From Favolaschia claudopus (lineage: Eukaryota > Basidiomycota > Agaricomycetes > Agaricales > Mycenaceae): a stretch of DNA of 64,000 nt. Under the pieces are notes generated by a model that was not told where the DNA came from, did no database searches, and worked only from the letters and a program-made list of their open reading frames with translations. The stretch is from NCBI GenBank assembly GCA_037176885.1, contig JAWWNJ010000080.1, positions 372,001 through 436,000 of the forward strand, given 5' to 3'. Positions 45,294-57,815 of this stretch are shown here, piece after piece; position 1 is the stretch's first letter; the number at the start of each line of letters is the position of its first letter. Both the position numbers and the translations under genes were made by a program.

Positions 45294-45744
45294 GATGGGG
45301 TGGGTTTGGTGGGCGGGGGAAACAGTGATACAGAAGTGGCCGGGGTGCTGAGATAAGAAATGGAGAGAGACGATGTGGAGGCTTGAGCCAGAGCTTTGTA
45401 GGGCTGCCAACGGACCCCGGAGCGAGTAGCCGGAGGAGCCCGGGGGGCGAGAGAGTGAATTGAGTGCATGTGGAGTAGACAAATTCGAGTTGCGGTTTGA
45501 TAGAGCTGGAAGCGGATTAAAAGGCGCGTACGATTATAGAACTTCAGATAGATTCAAGCCGAGCATCGACAGACATATGGGTGGGGCTACTGGACTGAGA
45601 AGAAGTGGGAACGGGCATCGCCCTTGATCAGAACGGCAGCTTTGTTCCTGTTTGGTTCCTACTTTGTAAACTTAATACCATCTTCATCTTCCACTTTGAG
45701 TTCTGGCACAAAACATAAACTCATAGTGAATTTGGCAAGAGAAT

Positions 45745-45865
45745 AGCGCTATCAGAGCGGATTTTTTAATTTCGTCTTGTAAATGGAGGAGGGACTTGAT
45801 AATTGAGGTTGTTCACTGTAGTGAGAGAATAAGATTGAAAAATCGAAATCCGCTCTGATAGCGCT
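45745..45865. mobile_element. 121-bp foldback MITE
   Basis: AGCGCTATCAGAGCGGATTT at the left is repeated inverted at the right (ending 45865). The core is non-coding. Confidence 0.6.
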
Positions 45866-45993
45866 GTTGAGAGGATCGAGTCGAAGAGACTTGCCCGCGA
45901 TTTCCAGTCGATTCACCCAGAATTGCAAAAGCCTTAGGGTTTTTACTGAAAATGGCGATAAAATACCGGGAATTCTGAAGATTCGGGATCTTA

Positions 45994-46121
45994 CAGTGGC
46001 GGCGCCATCTGATGCCACCCCTAAAAATAGAACAGCCTGTTTCTGGAACTTTTGATGCAAATGGAGTCGATTGGGGTCACATCAATTTTTTGGGGGGTGG
46101 CATCAGATGGCGCCGCCACTG
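45994..46121. mobile_element. 128-bp TA-flanked MITE
   Basis: CAGTGGCGGCGCCATCTGAT and its exact complement form about 28-bp perfect inverted ends, flanked by TA at 45992-45993 and 46122-46123. Confidence 0.8.
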
Positions 46122-46784
46122 TATACCTTCGATTGTTTTTAATAGCTCATATGTATGTTTTGGTGCAGAATTCTGGTGTATAGGACGTACAGAGCGCGTC
46201 AAAACGCGCGTGAAGTTGAAATGTGACAGAATGTAACACTTGTCACAGTTCAAAGTTGCGCACTTGTTCAGCCTAGTTTCGGGCGAAAACAGCAAAGAAT
46301 CACCGGCGTAAACGTTTTTTATGCTGAAACATATCTCACAAAGTCTAAACGAAGCCCCAAAATAATATTTCCACCCGGTATGACTTCGCATGGATTCGAT
46401 GTTTCTGCCAAATATCCGCCAGAAGCTCGAATTTTTAGGTGAAAAAATTTGGAACATGTAGTTTCATCGATGAGAAGTACTTATTGTGAGGTAACCGGGT
46501 CGATCTTAAGGGGAGGAAGGCCAGAAACCGGAGGAACATGCGAAGTAAACATTTCATTGAGAACAAACAAGAACAAAGCTGCCGCGGCGATCATAGGCGA
46601 TGCCCGTTCCCAGAAGAAGGAGAAGAAACGGAAGGGAATGAGGACAACAGGAAGGTTTGTTGGGTAGGGTGGGGGAACGGCTTTACGACCAGGAAACACA
46701 TTGCGGCTGGCTAGAGCAGACTACTGACTATGGTCCGACCTGATCCAACGCTTCCGAGCTCACATGATTGATGCTGTCAATCTA

Positions 46785-47015
46785 TGGTGCGCATCGCGTA
46801 AACACCACCAAACAGGAACGAAATTTATTGCACCACACCAGAGCCTTCCTACGCTTGATCCTCTGGCCAAAACACTCCGATTAGATAGTAGACTAAACCC
46901 TCTAGAGGGATTTCTCATCCGCTCAAAACTCACAATAAATATATTTTTCACGGCATGGTTTTGAGACATCAGTGATGCAATCAATCAATCAATCACGTGT
47001 CCTTACGACACATAC
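46785..47015 (-). repeat. Partial inverted copy of the 17096 MITE
   Basis: It starts TGGTGCGCATCGCGTAAACA after a TA. It then matches the reverse complement of 17330-17563, including CCTCTGGCCAAAACACT and the ATGATTGATTGATT-type run. The other half is missing. A related end, ATGGTGCGCTTAACTTAGTC, follows at 47075. Confidence 0.65.
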
Positions 47016-47360
47016 CCATTTGGGTAACCGTAAATCCGGACGTCGAGTTATATCCTCCCAGAGTCCAGGTTCCTATGGTGCGCTTAACTTAGTCACCACC
47101 AATTGCTGACAACGGTTATTACTCACCAAAGAAAACCCAGATTTCCTATTCCTCTTGTAAAAACGCTCAGTTCAGTGAGAGAAAACTTTTCCCAAGACCG
47201 ATTAATATTTGGTGCAAAAAATGAGGGATTAATTCAATATTCAGTCGGCCAAATTGGGACTCCCTGCCACATAACCACCACCTTGTTCACGTCTTCATCC
47301 ACTCTCGTGAGTATCCAAATAATGATGCCTTGCTCACTGCAGCACCAAACACGGAATATT

Positions 47361-48751
47361 TTTTGTCAAAAAAAACAAAAAAAAAAAAACGAAAATCATG
47401 AAATGATAGCCGAAAATCTGGCCGTAACCTCAAAATTGATGGGAAAAACCTCGGACATAGCGCAATCGACTCCTTTCGTTGAGCAGGTTATGATTCTGAC
47501 AAAATAAAGAAAATTCCACGAGCGGTTTCTGAGAAATCTGCCTCTCTTTGCCTGGGAAATCGGACCGGATTTGGCAATTCCAAGTCACGTTACACTGTCA
47601 GCCAAAGATAAGATTGTAGTTAGCAATGCAACGTTGTTGTAGTCTCTCGAAGACAGACGCTCTATATATTCCAGCTCGTGCCTCGCTATATAGAGTCTGT
47701 TAGTTACCGCGCCCCTCGGATCGCGTCAGAACCTTATTAGCTAATCTTATGTAAGCCGGAAAACGCCGTAATCCCTTTTCCCCCTTCCCCTCCCTCTATC
47801 TAGCGCTAGTTCTGGTTCTAAAATACGTGAGCTATGGCTACAAATATTCCCGCAATTTTCTGCGGCAGTTTGAGCTCAAGTCGATTGTATTTTCACTGTT
47901 CGGCCGAAGCTCCCGATGACCATGTGATCAAGACGCGACAACTTTTTCTGAGGCGCGTCGCCCCGCCTGTAAAATTCTGAGCAGGCAGAAGCGTAGTTTC
48001 AACCATTTCATTGCCTTATCTGCAAGGAAGCGAATGAGCGACGTGAGTTTCCATTGAGAAAGACGCGCCGTGGAGTCTGCTTATATAATATTACATAATA
48101 ACATTCTGGCGCGGTCAAAACCCCGCGGTAAACATAAGACTAACGTTGTTGAGGCATTGTCTGCAGCATGGAGTGCACACCTGCACTCAACCAGTATCCT
48201 TCCTTTCTATCATGAGCCAAGATACTTTTCTTCAGCTCAGAGCTGCCTTACACAAATTTGAAATGGCCCACTTGGGCTGCCGAACTCTGCTTGTTCGACA
48301 ATTATTCTGCACATTGTATACCGTCACTTGGGTATGAATTTGTTAGACAAAGTTGATCCATGGCTGACTTGATGGAAGTAGTATGAGACATGGTGTAAAT
48401 ACAGGTTCAGAAGCAGTCGGAGATGTTCAATCAAGCACCGGAAGCGACAGTTGGGCATCCGCATCAAACATTGTTGGCCCATATTTTCGAGCGGCAAGGG
48501 CGGCGAGGGCGAGGACGGCGGCATAGTCGGTTAGAGCACAAATGGGGGTTCAGAAGACATACTAGTTAGCTAATTTTTGTTGCCCGAGGCTCGGAGAGGT
48601 ACACACAATTTTGATTTTCTGGTTCAAAAATTTGGCCGCAGCTAAAATGTCGTGGGAAAAATTTCGGAGGTGGTTTTTTGGACGTTTTCGAGGGTGCTGA
48701 GTCTTCGGCAATCATCATTGTCCGACTGTCGACTTTGGTTGTCCGGCACTG
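47361..48751. mobile_element. Pogo-like element, copy B, left end missing
   Basis: It matches copy A (21062-22047) from about position 21180 to its right end, with the same end GTCCGGCACTG before TA at 48752-48753. The left inverted end is absent. A 503-bp insertion (47640-48142) lies inside. No transposase frame. Confidence 0.75.
47640..48142. mobile_element. 503-bp insertion with 9-bp target duplication
   Basis: ACGTTGTTG occurs on both sides (47631-47639 and 48143-48151), while pogo copy A carries the site once in similar form. The element starts TAGTCTCTCG and ends ATAAGACTA, so its termini share an inverted TAGTC. A 9-bp duplication fits a Mutator-like element. A solo LTR with a shorter duplication (starting TGTAGTC) is the alternative. 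Confidence 0.7.
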
Positions 48752-48754
48752 TAG

Positions 48755-50550
48755 TGTTTGAGGGAAATTGACTCTTGAATCCATCGTACGAGCCGGTTCA
48801 TTCTAGGAATTTACAGATTGCCTTTTTCGGACAAAAGCTCTATGTTCCCAGTCTGTTTTATGTGATTTAGGTAATTTCCGGGCTTTAAATTCTGTTAAGC
48901 AGATCAAGGCTAGTTTCAAAACTGGATACCACCTTTGTTACTTAAAAATCATACGGAAACAGCTATAACCGGGGAAATTTGTATCTTGCCAGTGCTATAG
49001 GACGACTAAGGACTCATTCAGGGTCGCAACTTATCATTCTCTGGACTTGCCATTCACGGGGATTGCCAACAAGACCAAATTGGGCGTAGAAACTGGGTTG
49101 ATGATTATCGGACCGTTACCACGCTATCCTAATCAATTCTTTTAGTCTTCAGGTCCGAATGTATCCCATAGTCGTGAAGAACCATACAACAGTGAGTAAA
49201 TTTGATTTGTACGTTACCGAAGCTCCCTCAGAAATGTTCTCTCCGCCGCCACGAGCATTGTCCCCTCCTGAATGCTCCGGCCCACCCGACGCCGCTGCCG
49301 GCATGTCCCAGTCGTCACGGCCTATGTTGCGGGAGAGGTTTGGGATGCGTGGGAGCTGCCAGTTTCTGTTTTCTTGATGCGCACACCACCGACAACTTTA
49401 GAATTTTCATTAGTGACTGGGAGATTCCAAACCAGATAATAACACACCACGGACACCACAGCAAGGGCATACCACGATGCCCGATGGACAGGTCTGTGCA
49501 CCACACTCCTGTATTTTGGCACCGAAATTAAGTATCGTCGAGAGCAGTGGGAAGGTACTCAAGTACTCACGCCAAACTCACGCCATCGTTTCCAGAATTC
49601 TCCTCGGACAAGTTATTTGCGGTGGTGTGTTGAGCGGCAGTGATGGTTTGGTGATGGTTGTCGAAGGAGAGTCCATGAGCTGTTCAGGATGTGCGGTGAA
49701 CGGCGGCGGCGGCGGTAGCGAGGTAGGTGATGGTGGTAAAAGGCAGAAAGGAGGCAAGCACACCGTAAAATTTGGTCTTGCCGTCATCGGGCGCGTGCAA
49801 TTGATGCACCGTCAAGTGAGGCAGTTGCCTAAATCGGAACTGTGCCCCGCTTCCGTTGATCTGCCTGTCTTTGCTCAATCTGCCGCACAATCATCGCATC
49901 TGCCCCAGATCAAAATCATCTGGGCCCGCCATCTTGTATATCCTCAGCCTTTTGAATGTACAAGAAGCTTTATCTTTTGGGTTCCCCGTCTTGACTCTAC
50001 ACAAAGTTGGGTGCTCGCGCGATTGCCGACATCTTCCCCTTTGGGCGGCGGTGACAACACCTTGAGAAGCAGCAAGAAAGGCTCCAATTGGCGCATGCAG
50101 GTCAATATACAGCTGTAGCATACGCTATACTCGCTATTGCAAAAAGTATCCGGAAATGGAAAATCTGCTGTATTTCTCCGTGACTGCACGGGCTCAGGGG
50201 AAGGCAATGGATGATCTGACTCTATGGATGAGTAGCTTTGGTAATTCCCATCATGAAGCGGTCTGTGGCCTCACAATGTACCACAATACTCAACGTATTT
50301 CTGTTAGACTGGCTGAGCAGAAACCGATCCACCACTGGCTTCAAGTGCCCAATGAAGGTCCACCTTGAACGCCTAACTATTCATAGGGTTGATAGGTACA
50401 GATTTGGGCACTTGGCCACACATTGATCTCCTGAGAGCAGCAAAAAACAGGCAAATATCAGAAATTTCTTATTTTGGCAATTTGGGCTAAATACCACACG
50501 GCTTGAGCCCACAAAGTAAGTCACATAGAGTTGTGAATTGAACGGCTTGC
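48755..50550. other. No supported gene
   Basis: A 213-codon frame at 49477-50118 has a glycine run and odd composition, and antisense frames overlap it. I do not trust it as a gene. No repeat from elsewhere in the window was recognised. Confidence 0.35.
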
Positions 50551-50552
50551 TG

Positions 50553-52152
50553 ATGATAACTCAGCTCGGAATGATTACATGCGACAATGCTAGCAACAAT
50601 AACACATGCATGGTGTATATTGCGCAAGAGCTCGCCGTGCTCGGAATTCCTTTCGATGCGGAAGGGAACAGAATTCGGTGAGTTTTAATGATTTATTCCC
50701 GAGTCTGAGGGCTAACCGTGTTCAGCTGTTTTCCGCATGTCGTCAATATTGCTGTCAAAGCCGCTCTCGCAACACTTCCCGAATTACCTGCTCCTCAAGA
50801 TGGTGTCGATTCGGACAACTACGGCACGCCGATTCCCGAGGCACTGAATCAGGATGTCGGGTATTGGGAGGCGCTAAGAAAAAATCCAGTCAAACAAACT
50901 CGTACACTCGTTACATCGTGCCTTGAATTTGACTTGGAATTTTGTTTAGGCTGTTGAGGCATTTCTCGATGACCCAATGCAAGTCAAAATTTCGGATGAT
51001 CGGCTCGATCCAGTCACCAAGACTGTTCTCATCGACATTCGGCGGTTTTTACAGGTTCCCCAGGAGATAGTCTCTGCGGAGAAAGCACCTACCCTGTCCT
51101 ATGTGCTTCCACTCTACGAGCAGCTCATTGCCGCCCTCAAGCTTCTTGCACGAGAGCTCCCGAAAATCAGTCTCGGTATCAACGCCGCTGTCGACAAATT
51201 CACAGAATATCTTGGGATGTCTCGGCGCACTCGAATGTATGCGCTAGCGATGGGTAATTACTTCCTTGTTTGTCTCTTAATTCGCTTCAATCACTCATAT
51301 TTAACTTTCAGTTCTAAATCCGACGACAAAACTCCAGTGGCTAAGGGACAACTGGTCTTCATCAGATGCTGAAGAAGCCAGAACCTGGATTCGTGCAGCG
51401 GTGCGTCCCAACTTTCACATTATACTGCGCTACTGACAAACTCCCAAGATGCTGGAGTACCGCCGGGAGTTCCGCGCTCACCACAACTCTCCGAGCACTG
51501 TGCACATAGCTTCGACCGCCAGCCGCCGCGCTGTTCACACGCCGTCTGCATCCCATGCCGCTCGTGCCCAGAAATCTGGGTTTGCGAAGCTTGGTGCTCT
51601 TGTAAAAGAGCTGTCTGCTTCCGACATCGAATCCCCACCGAGTACTCAAAGTCCGCAGCCGCTTTCGGAGGAAGAGCAAGTAGAGGCAGAGCGCCTATGA
51701 GAAGGAGGGTTTGCTGGGAGGCTCGGACCCAGAGTATGAGGACCTTGACTTGCTCCGCTACTGGGAGGTGAGTTTAAGTATGTTCTTATACAATGTTGGT
51801 CTGAAAAATGTTGCAGGCTCGTCAATATCGGTTCCGTTACCTATTTCGCGTGGCGCTTGATGTATTGCCTGTTCAGGCTTCTGCGGTACCATGCGAGCGT
51901 GTTTTCTCTTCCAGCAAGGACACAGATGCCTCCCTACGCAACAGTCTCTCCCTCGAGATGATGGAAATGCTCCAGATTCTCAAATTTATTTATCGACAGG
52001 ATCACATCAAATTTTGCGAGGACTTCGTCGTAACTGAGGAAGATCTGTCTGTTGTTGATATTGACCCTGATGTAGCAGAAAGGTTGATTGCGTCAGGGCG
52101 TACTCAAGAGCTTGAGGATCTTATAGAATCTTCCTGGGCTTCGCCCGTTTGA
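50553..52152 (+). pseudogene. hAT-family transposase, 5' truncated and frameshifted
   Basis: Exons joined by four short introns encode TCDNASNNN (second catalytic Asp region) and CFPHVVNIAVKAAL. A helical middle part follows (LSYVLPLYEQLIAALKLLAR, GINAAVDKFTEYLGMSRRTR). The C-terminal dimerisation (hATC) region has LLRYWE, then VLPVQASAVPCERVFSSSKD and RNSLSLEMMEMLQILKFIYR. The protein would cut and paste hAT elements in the nucleus. The N-terminal zinc finger and first Asp motif are missing. After EEEQVEAERL the frame stops, and the next segment (YEKEGLLGGSDPEYEDLDLL) is in another frame, so an indel has occurred near 51697. GAGCT-rich sequence after the gene (52360-52440) may belong to its right end. 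Confidence 0.8.
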
Positions 52153-52159
52153 TTTTTGC

Positions 52160-53520
52160 GTTGTATTCACTTATATAATCATTGTGCTTTGTATTGTTCC
52201 ATAATTTACTCATAAACTGTATAGTCTTTTATTGTGCATATGTTTATTGTACTTATTGGAGAATTGTAGCACATTTTAGAGGTGCATACGAGGTCAAAAC
52301 AGTGCAATGCAGCTCAAAACGAGGAGACGGGGAACCGTGGGACGGAAACTTCCATGGATGTCAGCTCCGAGCTGCCTCGGCCCAACTCCGAGCTCGAGCG
52401 AGCTGATGGGCAATCACCTCGAGCTCAGCTCCAACTCAGCTCCCGGCAGCACTACTCGAAATAGCCAAGAGTGGGTGTTTTCCGAAATTTTGGACCGTGG
52501 GAATTTTTTGATGGAAAATGGCCAAATTTTTGCCGGAGCAACAGGTTCTCAAGGGGGGGAAGTACCCTTGAGGTTAAAGTTGGGAGAGCTTTTGAGATCT
52601 CCAGTATATAAGTTTGTTTTGGACCCAATACTCAAATCACTACGCTTTGGGGGCATATTGGGTATGGATGGGCCATCAAATTGCCCCCAGCAGAGCCATT
52701 TCGGATCAATTTCTACTTTAGGATGGCCAAATTTGTGGTCAAAATCACGAAAGTCAATGGAGAATAAATCTGCTCCATACAATCTCTTCTACTCTTCAAA
52801 AGGAAGCCATTTATGCAATATCAAGAAATTTGGGTGACTGTCACACCTCAGACAAAAGGGGGGAGCAAGCTCCCCCAATAAACTGGTGTTTTTGACGTGA
52901 ATAGTACCCATATGCGTTAAAAGAGTGACACAAACGGCCAAATTGCCACCAAATTGTATCAATTTCTCATAATGCATAATGCACTAAAAACTTGCCCCAA
53001 ATCTTATGCATTAGGCAATATGAGAAAATGCATAAAACACCAGCCTACCAAGTTGGTGGAACCCAAAACACTATGCAGAATGAGGTTTATGCATTGTGAG
53101 CATATGCATTATGAGATGTTCAACTCTAGTCGAGATTGGGCAAGAAACGAGCAAGAACGAGGCGATACAAGAAGACGTGTTTTTCGTGCTTTCTTTACAT
53201 GTGATGCGACGTGGTGTCATTACATCTGCAAACTGCTGTAATTAGTTTGACAAATGGGTAGTTATTCTAATCTTTTATTACACAAAACAATTTCCTGTCT
53301 ATCATTTCTCGATGGTTATTTGGAATTCAAGAGACAGAACATGGCTTTATTGACAGTGCTTGCACAGAATTCTCCTGCCAAGCAAGCACCTCATCCGGAA
53401 CCTCTCCAAATACACGGAGTCCAATATGGGCATCTTTGTGGGGGCCAGACTTGGGCCAGACTTTACTCAAATCAAGAATTTCCCACACATCGGCAATTGC
53501 CGCCTTCGTGCTGGCAGTGT
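52160..53520. other. Gene-free stretch with a small MITE
   Basis: Positions 52360-52440 are rich in GAGCTC and CAGCTC words. Positions 52850-52885 share AAGGGGGGAGCAAGCTCCCC with 27770. Positions 52965-53116 have inverted ends TCTCATAATGCAT and ATGCATTATGAGA, a likely 152-bp MITE. No gene seen. Confidence 0.5.
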
Positions 53521-53634
53521 GCTGGTTTTTATGCTGTTCCTTTTGGAAAAAAAATCAATTTATATTTGCGGGGGGTTGTACAGTATATCTTAGTCGGTTG
53601 CTTTGAATATATCTTGGGGATGCAAACCAACTCA

Positions 53635-55786
53635 TATGCTGTTCGTTTTGGAAAAAAAATCAATTTATATTTTTGAGACACTGACTCTTTTGGCACTCCA
53701 CAGAACCACGAGAATTCCCCTCCATATAGCTTCTATATAACCAATTTATTCATAGGGTCAAGGAGATTTATGTGAGGCTTTCAATATATTTCCGAGTGTT
53801 CAATATATTTCTGAGGCAGGCTCATATTTATTTGATTGATTTGGCTTGGCATTGGCGTGCTCAGTGAGCGGGAGATCTTGTGCACTGTTCCATGAGGGTG
53901 CCGTCCTTCCCGCCGTTAGGCGGCATTGTGATTTGCGATGGGCGTTGGATGGTCGGGCTTCTCGGCTTTATGATATCAGATCAAAGCAGACGCGGCACTG
54001 TCCGTGATGCAATCAAATGGCTCGCGAAACAGTCCAACCAAAGTCCAACACAATTGATACTAACTTACTGATTACTAGTAGTAGCTGGAGTTCTGAAGCA
54101 CAATACAGCCAGGTTTGCGATGTTTGTGTGAAACGAACGATGAGCAGGGCATCTGTTGGCCGTTACTGCATACTTTGCTTGTGTTCGTGACTCTCGAGGT
54201 CTCGGAGTCGACTGAATTTCAAGCACCTGGAGGGATGAGATTGATTAGACCCAACAGAAACTAATTTTCTGAGCTCGATGTGCCAACAATACGTCTTCCA
54301 TTGCTCGGGGACATTCCCAAGCAGGTAGATTTAAATTGTCGGGAAATGCCGGCCGCATCAGCCGAATGTCATCCGTAATGAACCTCCCGCATCATGTCCC
54401 GCCAGGACCTATGCTGTTCGTTTTGGAAAAAAATTCAATTTATATTTGTCAGACACTGACTCTTTCGGCACTCAGCAGAACCACAATATAGTTTCTATAT
54501 ATTTCGAGCAAGCTGATTTATTCATAAGGTCATGGAAATTTATGTGAAGTTTGCAATATATTTTCGAGTGTTCAACATATTTCTAAGCTAGCTCATATTT
54601 GTTTGATTGATTCCGCGTGACACTGGAGAGCTCAGTGAGCGGGAGATCCTATGCACTGTTCCATGAGGGTGCCGTCCTTCCCGCCACAGGGCGTCATCGT
54701 GATTCGCGATGGTCGGGCTTCTCGGCCTTGTCAAATCAGATCAAAGCCCTCGCGGCATTGTCCCTGATCCAATCAAACGACTCGAAGCGGGAAATGCCGA
54801 AACGGTCCAACGCCAACTACTGATTATATTAGTACGCGGAGTTCTGGAGCACGATACGGATGTGTGTCGAAAAAACAACGGGGAGGGCATCTGTTGGCTG
54901 TTAAACTGCATGTTTAACCCGTGTTCTTGTCAACTTGTTTGGAAATTGACTCTTTTGAGTCTCAGAGTTAATTAAACCTGAAGCACCTTGAGCGACCCAC
55001 CAAGAACTATGATATTTTGGGCTCAGTGAGCCAACAATACACCTTCCATGGCCTGGGGACATTCAAGCCAAGCAAGTAGATTTCCAAATTGTCCGGAAAT
55101 GCCGGCCACATCAGCCGAATGTCATCATTCGGTGATAGCCAGCGATCGATGATCCTCCCTTGGATCCTCCCGCATTATATCCAAATTATATCCCGCCCCC
55201 CGATGCTTCGGGAAAGTGCCCGAAGCACCCGATTGACACACTTGACAGTGAACAATAGCGCTTGATGGTTGCTTCTTACAGGGACCACAGGCCTCATTCA
55301 AATAAATTACATTCACATTCAGAAATATATGGCGGAGCTCACATAAATATTGGCTTCTCGGAATATGCAACACACTGTGTTCACAATACTCAGGCCTCTG
55401 GATAGGCAGACTTCCAGATGCGTCACTTCTCTCGAATCAGATAATCCCATACAAATTTTTTTTCCAAAACGAACAGCATAAGGACCCGCCTCCCGAGTCC
55501 CGACGCTTCGGCAAAGTGCCCGAAGCACCCGATTGACGCACTCAACAGCGACCAATAGAGCTTGATGGTTGCTTCTCGCCGGGACTACAGGCCCCATTCA
55601 AATAAATTGCATTCACATTCAGAAATATATGGACGAGCTCACATAAATTTCGGCCTCTCGAAATGTAACGCATGTTTAGAATACTGAGGCCTCTGGATAG
55701 GCAGAATCCCAGACGTCTCACCTCTCTCAAATTAGATTATTCCCATACAAATATAAATTGAATTGTTTTCCAAAACGAACAGCATA
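53635..55786. mobile_element. TATGCTG TIR element, outer copy
   Basis: The left end TATGCTGTTCGTTTTGGAAA at 53635 and the inverted right end at 55786 bracket a copy of the same element (54410-55480). The outer copy's own arms are 53635-54409 and 55481-55786. Another left end of the same type begins near 53530. No target duplication is evident for the outer copy and no protein frame is present. Confidence 0.65.
54410..55480. mobile_element. TATGCTG TIR element, inner copy, 1071 bp
   Basis: Ends TATGCTGTTCGTTTTGGAAA and its inverse are flanked by AGGACC at 54404-54409 and 55481-55486, a 6-bp duplication. The internal arms repeat those of the outer copy. It is non-autonomous. A 6-bp duplication is uncommon; Dada-type elements are one family known for 6-7 bp. 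Confidence 0.8.
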
Positions 55787-56004
55787 CCCGCCGCTTTCAG
55801 TGACTATGTTGGTGTAGTAGTAGTGTATTGTACCTTCGCTTTGGTCGTTACGACCTTTGGGTTTCGAACCCGGCGGTGGGATCTATATTTTCTCTTTCTC
55901 GTTTTGATTTCATTCTCCCATCCTCCTTTTCCGACGCTTGATATCACTATTGTAGACTTTTCCCAGGATGCACATTCGTGGCGTTCAATTTTGTTATTAT
56001 TATA

Positions 56005-56773
56005 ATAAGATAATGCCGAGAAATATACAACCGTTCAATAGTTCAATTAGCTGTGCTTCACCGCGACCCTCGATTTTCCTCGAACCGTTGCCGAAACCGC
56101 TGATATTTCCGGATACGGCTTGGGCGTAAGAAACGAAGTCGCGTCGAACGGAGTGAATGTGTGTCGATGTACCGGAATCGATGATGGTAGACGCACCCGC
56201 TGTACGCTGAGTTGTTGGTCTGGGAGGATGACGTCGGAGGTGTAGCCGGAATGCTCTCATCACGCAGGGAGTAAGAGGAGAAGTCGGCCACGGAGGCCAT
56301 TAAGCATTTCTCGAAGCGTACATTATTGGATTTTTCGTCTCCCCCTCCATCCGTATTGTGGGCCTTCTCCTTGCCCTTACCCCTCTTCCCCTTCTTTTTA
56401 TGCTGCTGCTGCTTCGGGCCCTGACCGGCCTTACCGCCACCCGGTTGCCAGCAGTCGTCCGCGATATGACCTTCATGCTTGCAGTTACGACAGAATTTCG
56501 TACCGTGAGCGATGGCAGCGTGCTCCAACGCTGCGAGGGCAGACTCCTGCGACTGACCCTCGGTCTTTGGGGACTTCCTGCGGCCGAGGACACCCTGGAT
56601 CGTAGAGACCAGAGTAGTCGTGTCGTCAATCTTGGCGCTCTGGACAAGGGAATAGTAGGATTTGGGGTCGTCTGGATCGGAGGGAATGAGATAATAAAGA
56701 GAGTCGTCGAGTTTTCGACAAGTAGCGGTCCGGTACTGGCTGAGATTAAGCAGAGGCGTGGTGGCCCATAACC
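56005..56773 (-). pseudogene. Copia gag with zinc knuckle and start of protease
   Basis: The frame follows the LTR end directly. It contains a gag helical part (LNLSQYRTATCRKLDDSLYY), the zinc knuckle CRNCKHEGHIADDC (CX2CX4HX4C) that binds RNA in the particle, and a lysine-rich stretch. Near 56170-56130, in a shifted frame, stands STIIDSGTSTHI, the DSG active site of the Ty1/copia aspartic protease. The sequence then ends without integrase or reverse transcriptase. The gag N terminus seems deleted, because no spacer follows the primer-binding region. The copy is a remnant. Confidence 0.75.
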
Positions 56774-57041
56774 TGATAGAATACAATTAAGTATTAACTC
56801 AGTCGTGGAGGAAACGACTCATGTATTATATACCTGATAGAATACAAGTAAGTATTAACTACCAGGAGAATCAGTAAACTGTAGGGACTGTAAGTAAGGA
56901 TTCACATACCTCAGTCGTACTGAGGAATGTGACGGTGACACGATACTACATAAGGAGCGTGTGACGCGTAACTCTACGGATGGCGAGTTGGAATATTAAA
57001 GGAATGTACGGTAAGTAAACGGAATAATAAATACTTCAACA
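56774..57041 (-). repeat. Copia 5' LTR, 268 bp
   Basis: On the minus strand it runs from TGTTGAAGTATTTATTATTC to TATCA, that is TG...CA. GGTTATGGGCC follows directly, as in the primer-binding region of copia elements. The gag remnant lies immediately downstream. Confidence 0.65.
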
Positions 57042-57304
57042 CTTCTCCTCCTCCTCCTCCCGCGTCTGCCCTTCTTCTGGCCGTCAAACGTCAATACGAC
57101 GATATCGTAGAGGGTATCGCCCCCGGAAGCAACGCTTCAAATAAACGCAAAAGAACTCAATAGTATACCATCTACCGCTCACTCTTGCCCGTATCTCATC
57201 GCTTTCAGCCGTTTGATGTCTGCCTTCCAGAAGCTCGTCTCCCTATCGAAATTCTGTCAATCCTTTTCTTGATATTGGCCTCGTCATGACCTTCGGCGGC
57301 GAGA

Positions 57305-57815
57305 TTGAATGGGGCCCACCCCCGGTGTCCAACTCACCTGAAAAAACCAAGGAGTACTGTCTACTATTGTCTTCTATGCCGTCCACTGATTCTTCGCGAC
57401 GTTAGGGAGAAGAGACTTATCGCAGCTTTCAAGACGCTATTTGCACGAGCCCCGGAGTTACTGCCAGCGCTCAAACAACTATACCTCGAGATCATCGTGA
57501 ACGCGGACCAGTGGGATCGCCTCACAGGCATGGTGCGTTTTTGTCTCCTTCCGATGAAATATATATTGACGATGGGTTCCTCAGATGCGTGAAGCTGCGA
57601 CGAGCGCTCGTACCACCGATACAAACGGCCTGAAACACAAGCTTTCGTACTTCCTCCCAAACCCCCTCAAGCATGTGCTCTCGCCGCCCGTACCAGAAGA
57701 AGAAAGCAAGTCGAATCGTGGGCTGGCGCACCCTATGCTCCGGTACTATATCATTGGCTACAAAGACCGTCTCCGCCTTCCACCTCTTGAGTATACATCG
57801 ACGCCGAAGGCTACG
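57305..57815 (+). CDS. DUF6698-like hypothetical protein, partial
   Basis: Exon 1 (to 57532) encodes RDVREKRLIAAFKTLFARAP, LLPALKQLYLEII and DQWDRLTGM. After a 52-bp intron, exon 2 (57585-57815) encodes REAATSARTTDTNGLKHKL, a PNPLKHVLSPPVPEEESKS stretch, RGLAHPMLRYY and a tail. This arrangement (ARTTDTNxLKHK followed by KSxRGxxHP) fits the DUF6698-type basidiomycete family as I remember it; its function is unknown. A further plausible exon (FEGIIPDTALGGRQRTQFKW, near 58090-58240) follows after small putative exons. The gene is cut by the oppositely oriented helicase fragment, so the C-terminal part is missing. Confidence 0.5.

Noticed and set aside
49477..50118. 213-codon plus-strand frame
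   Set aside because: It has a glycine run, no domain and open antisense frames. There is no splice or repeat support.
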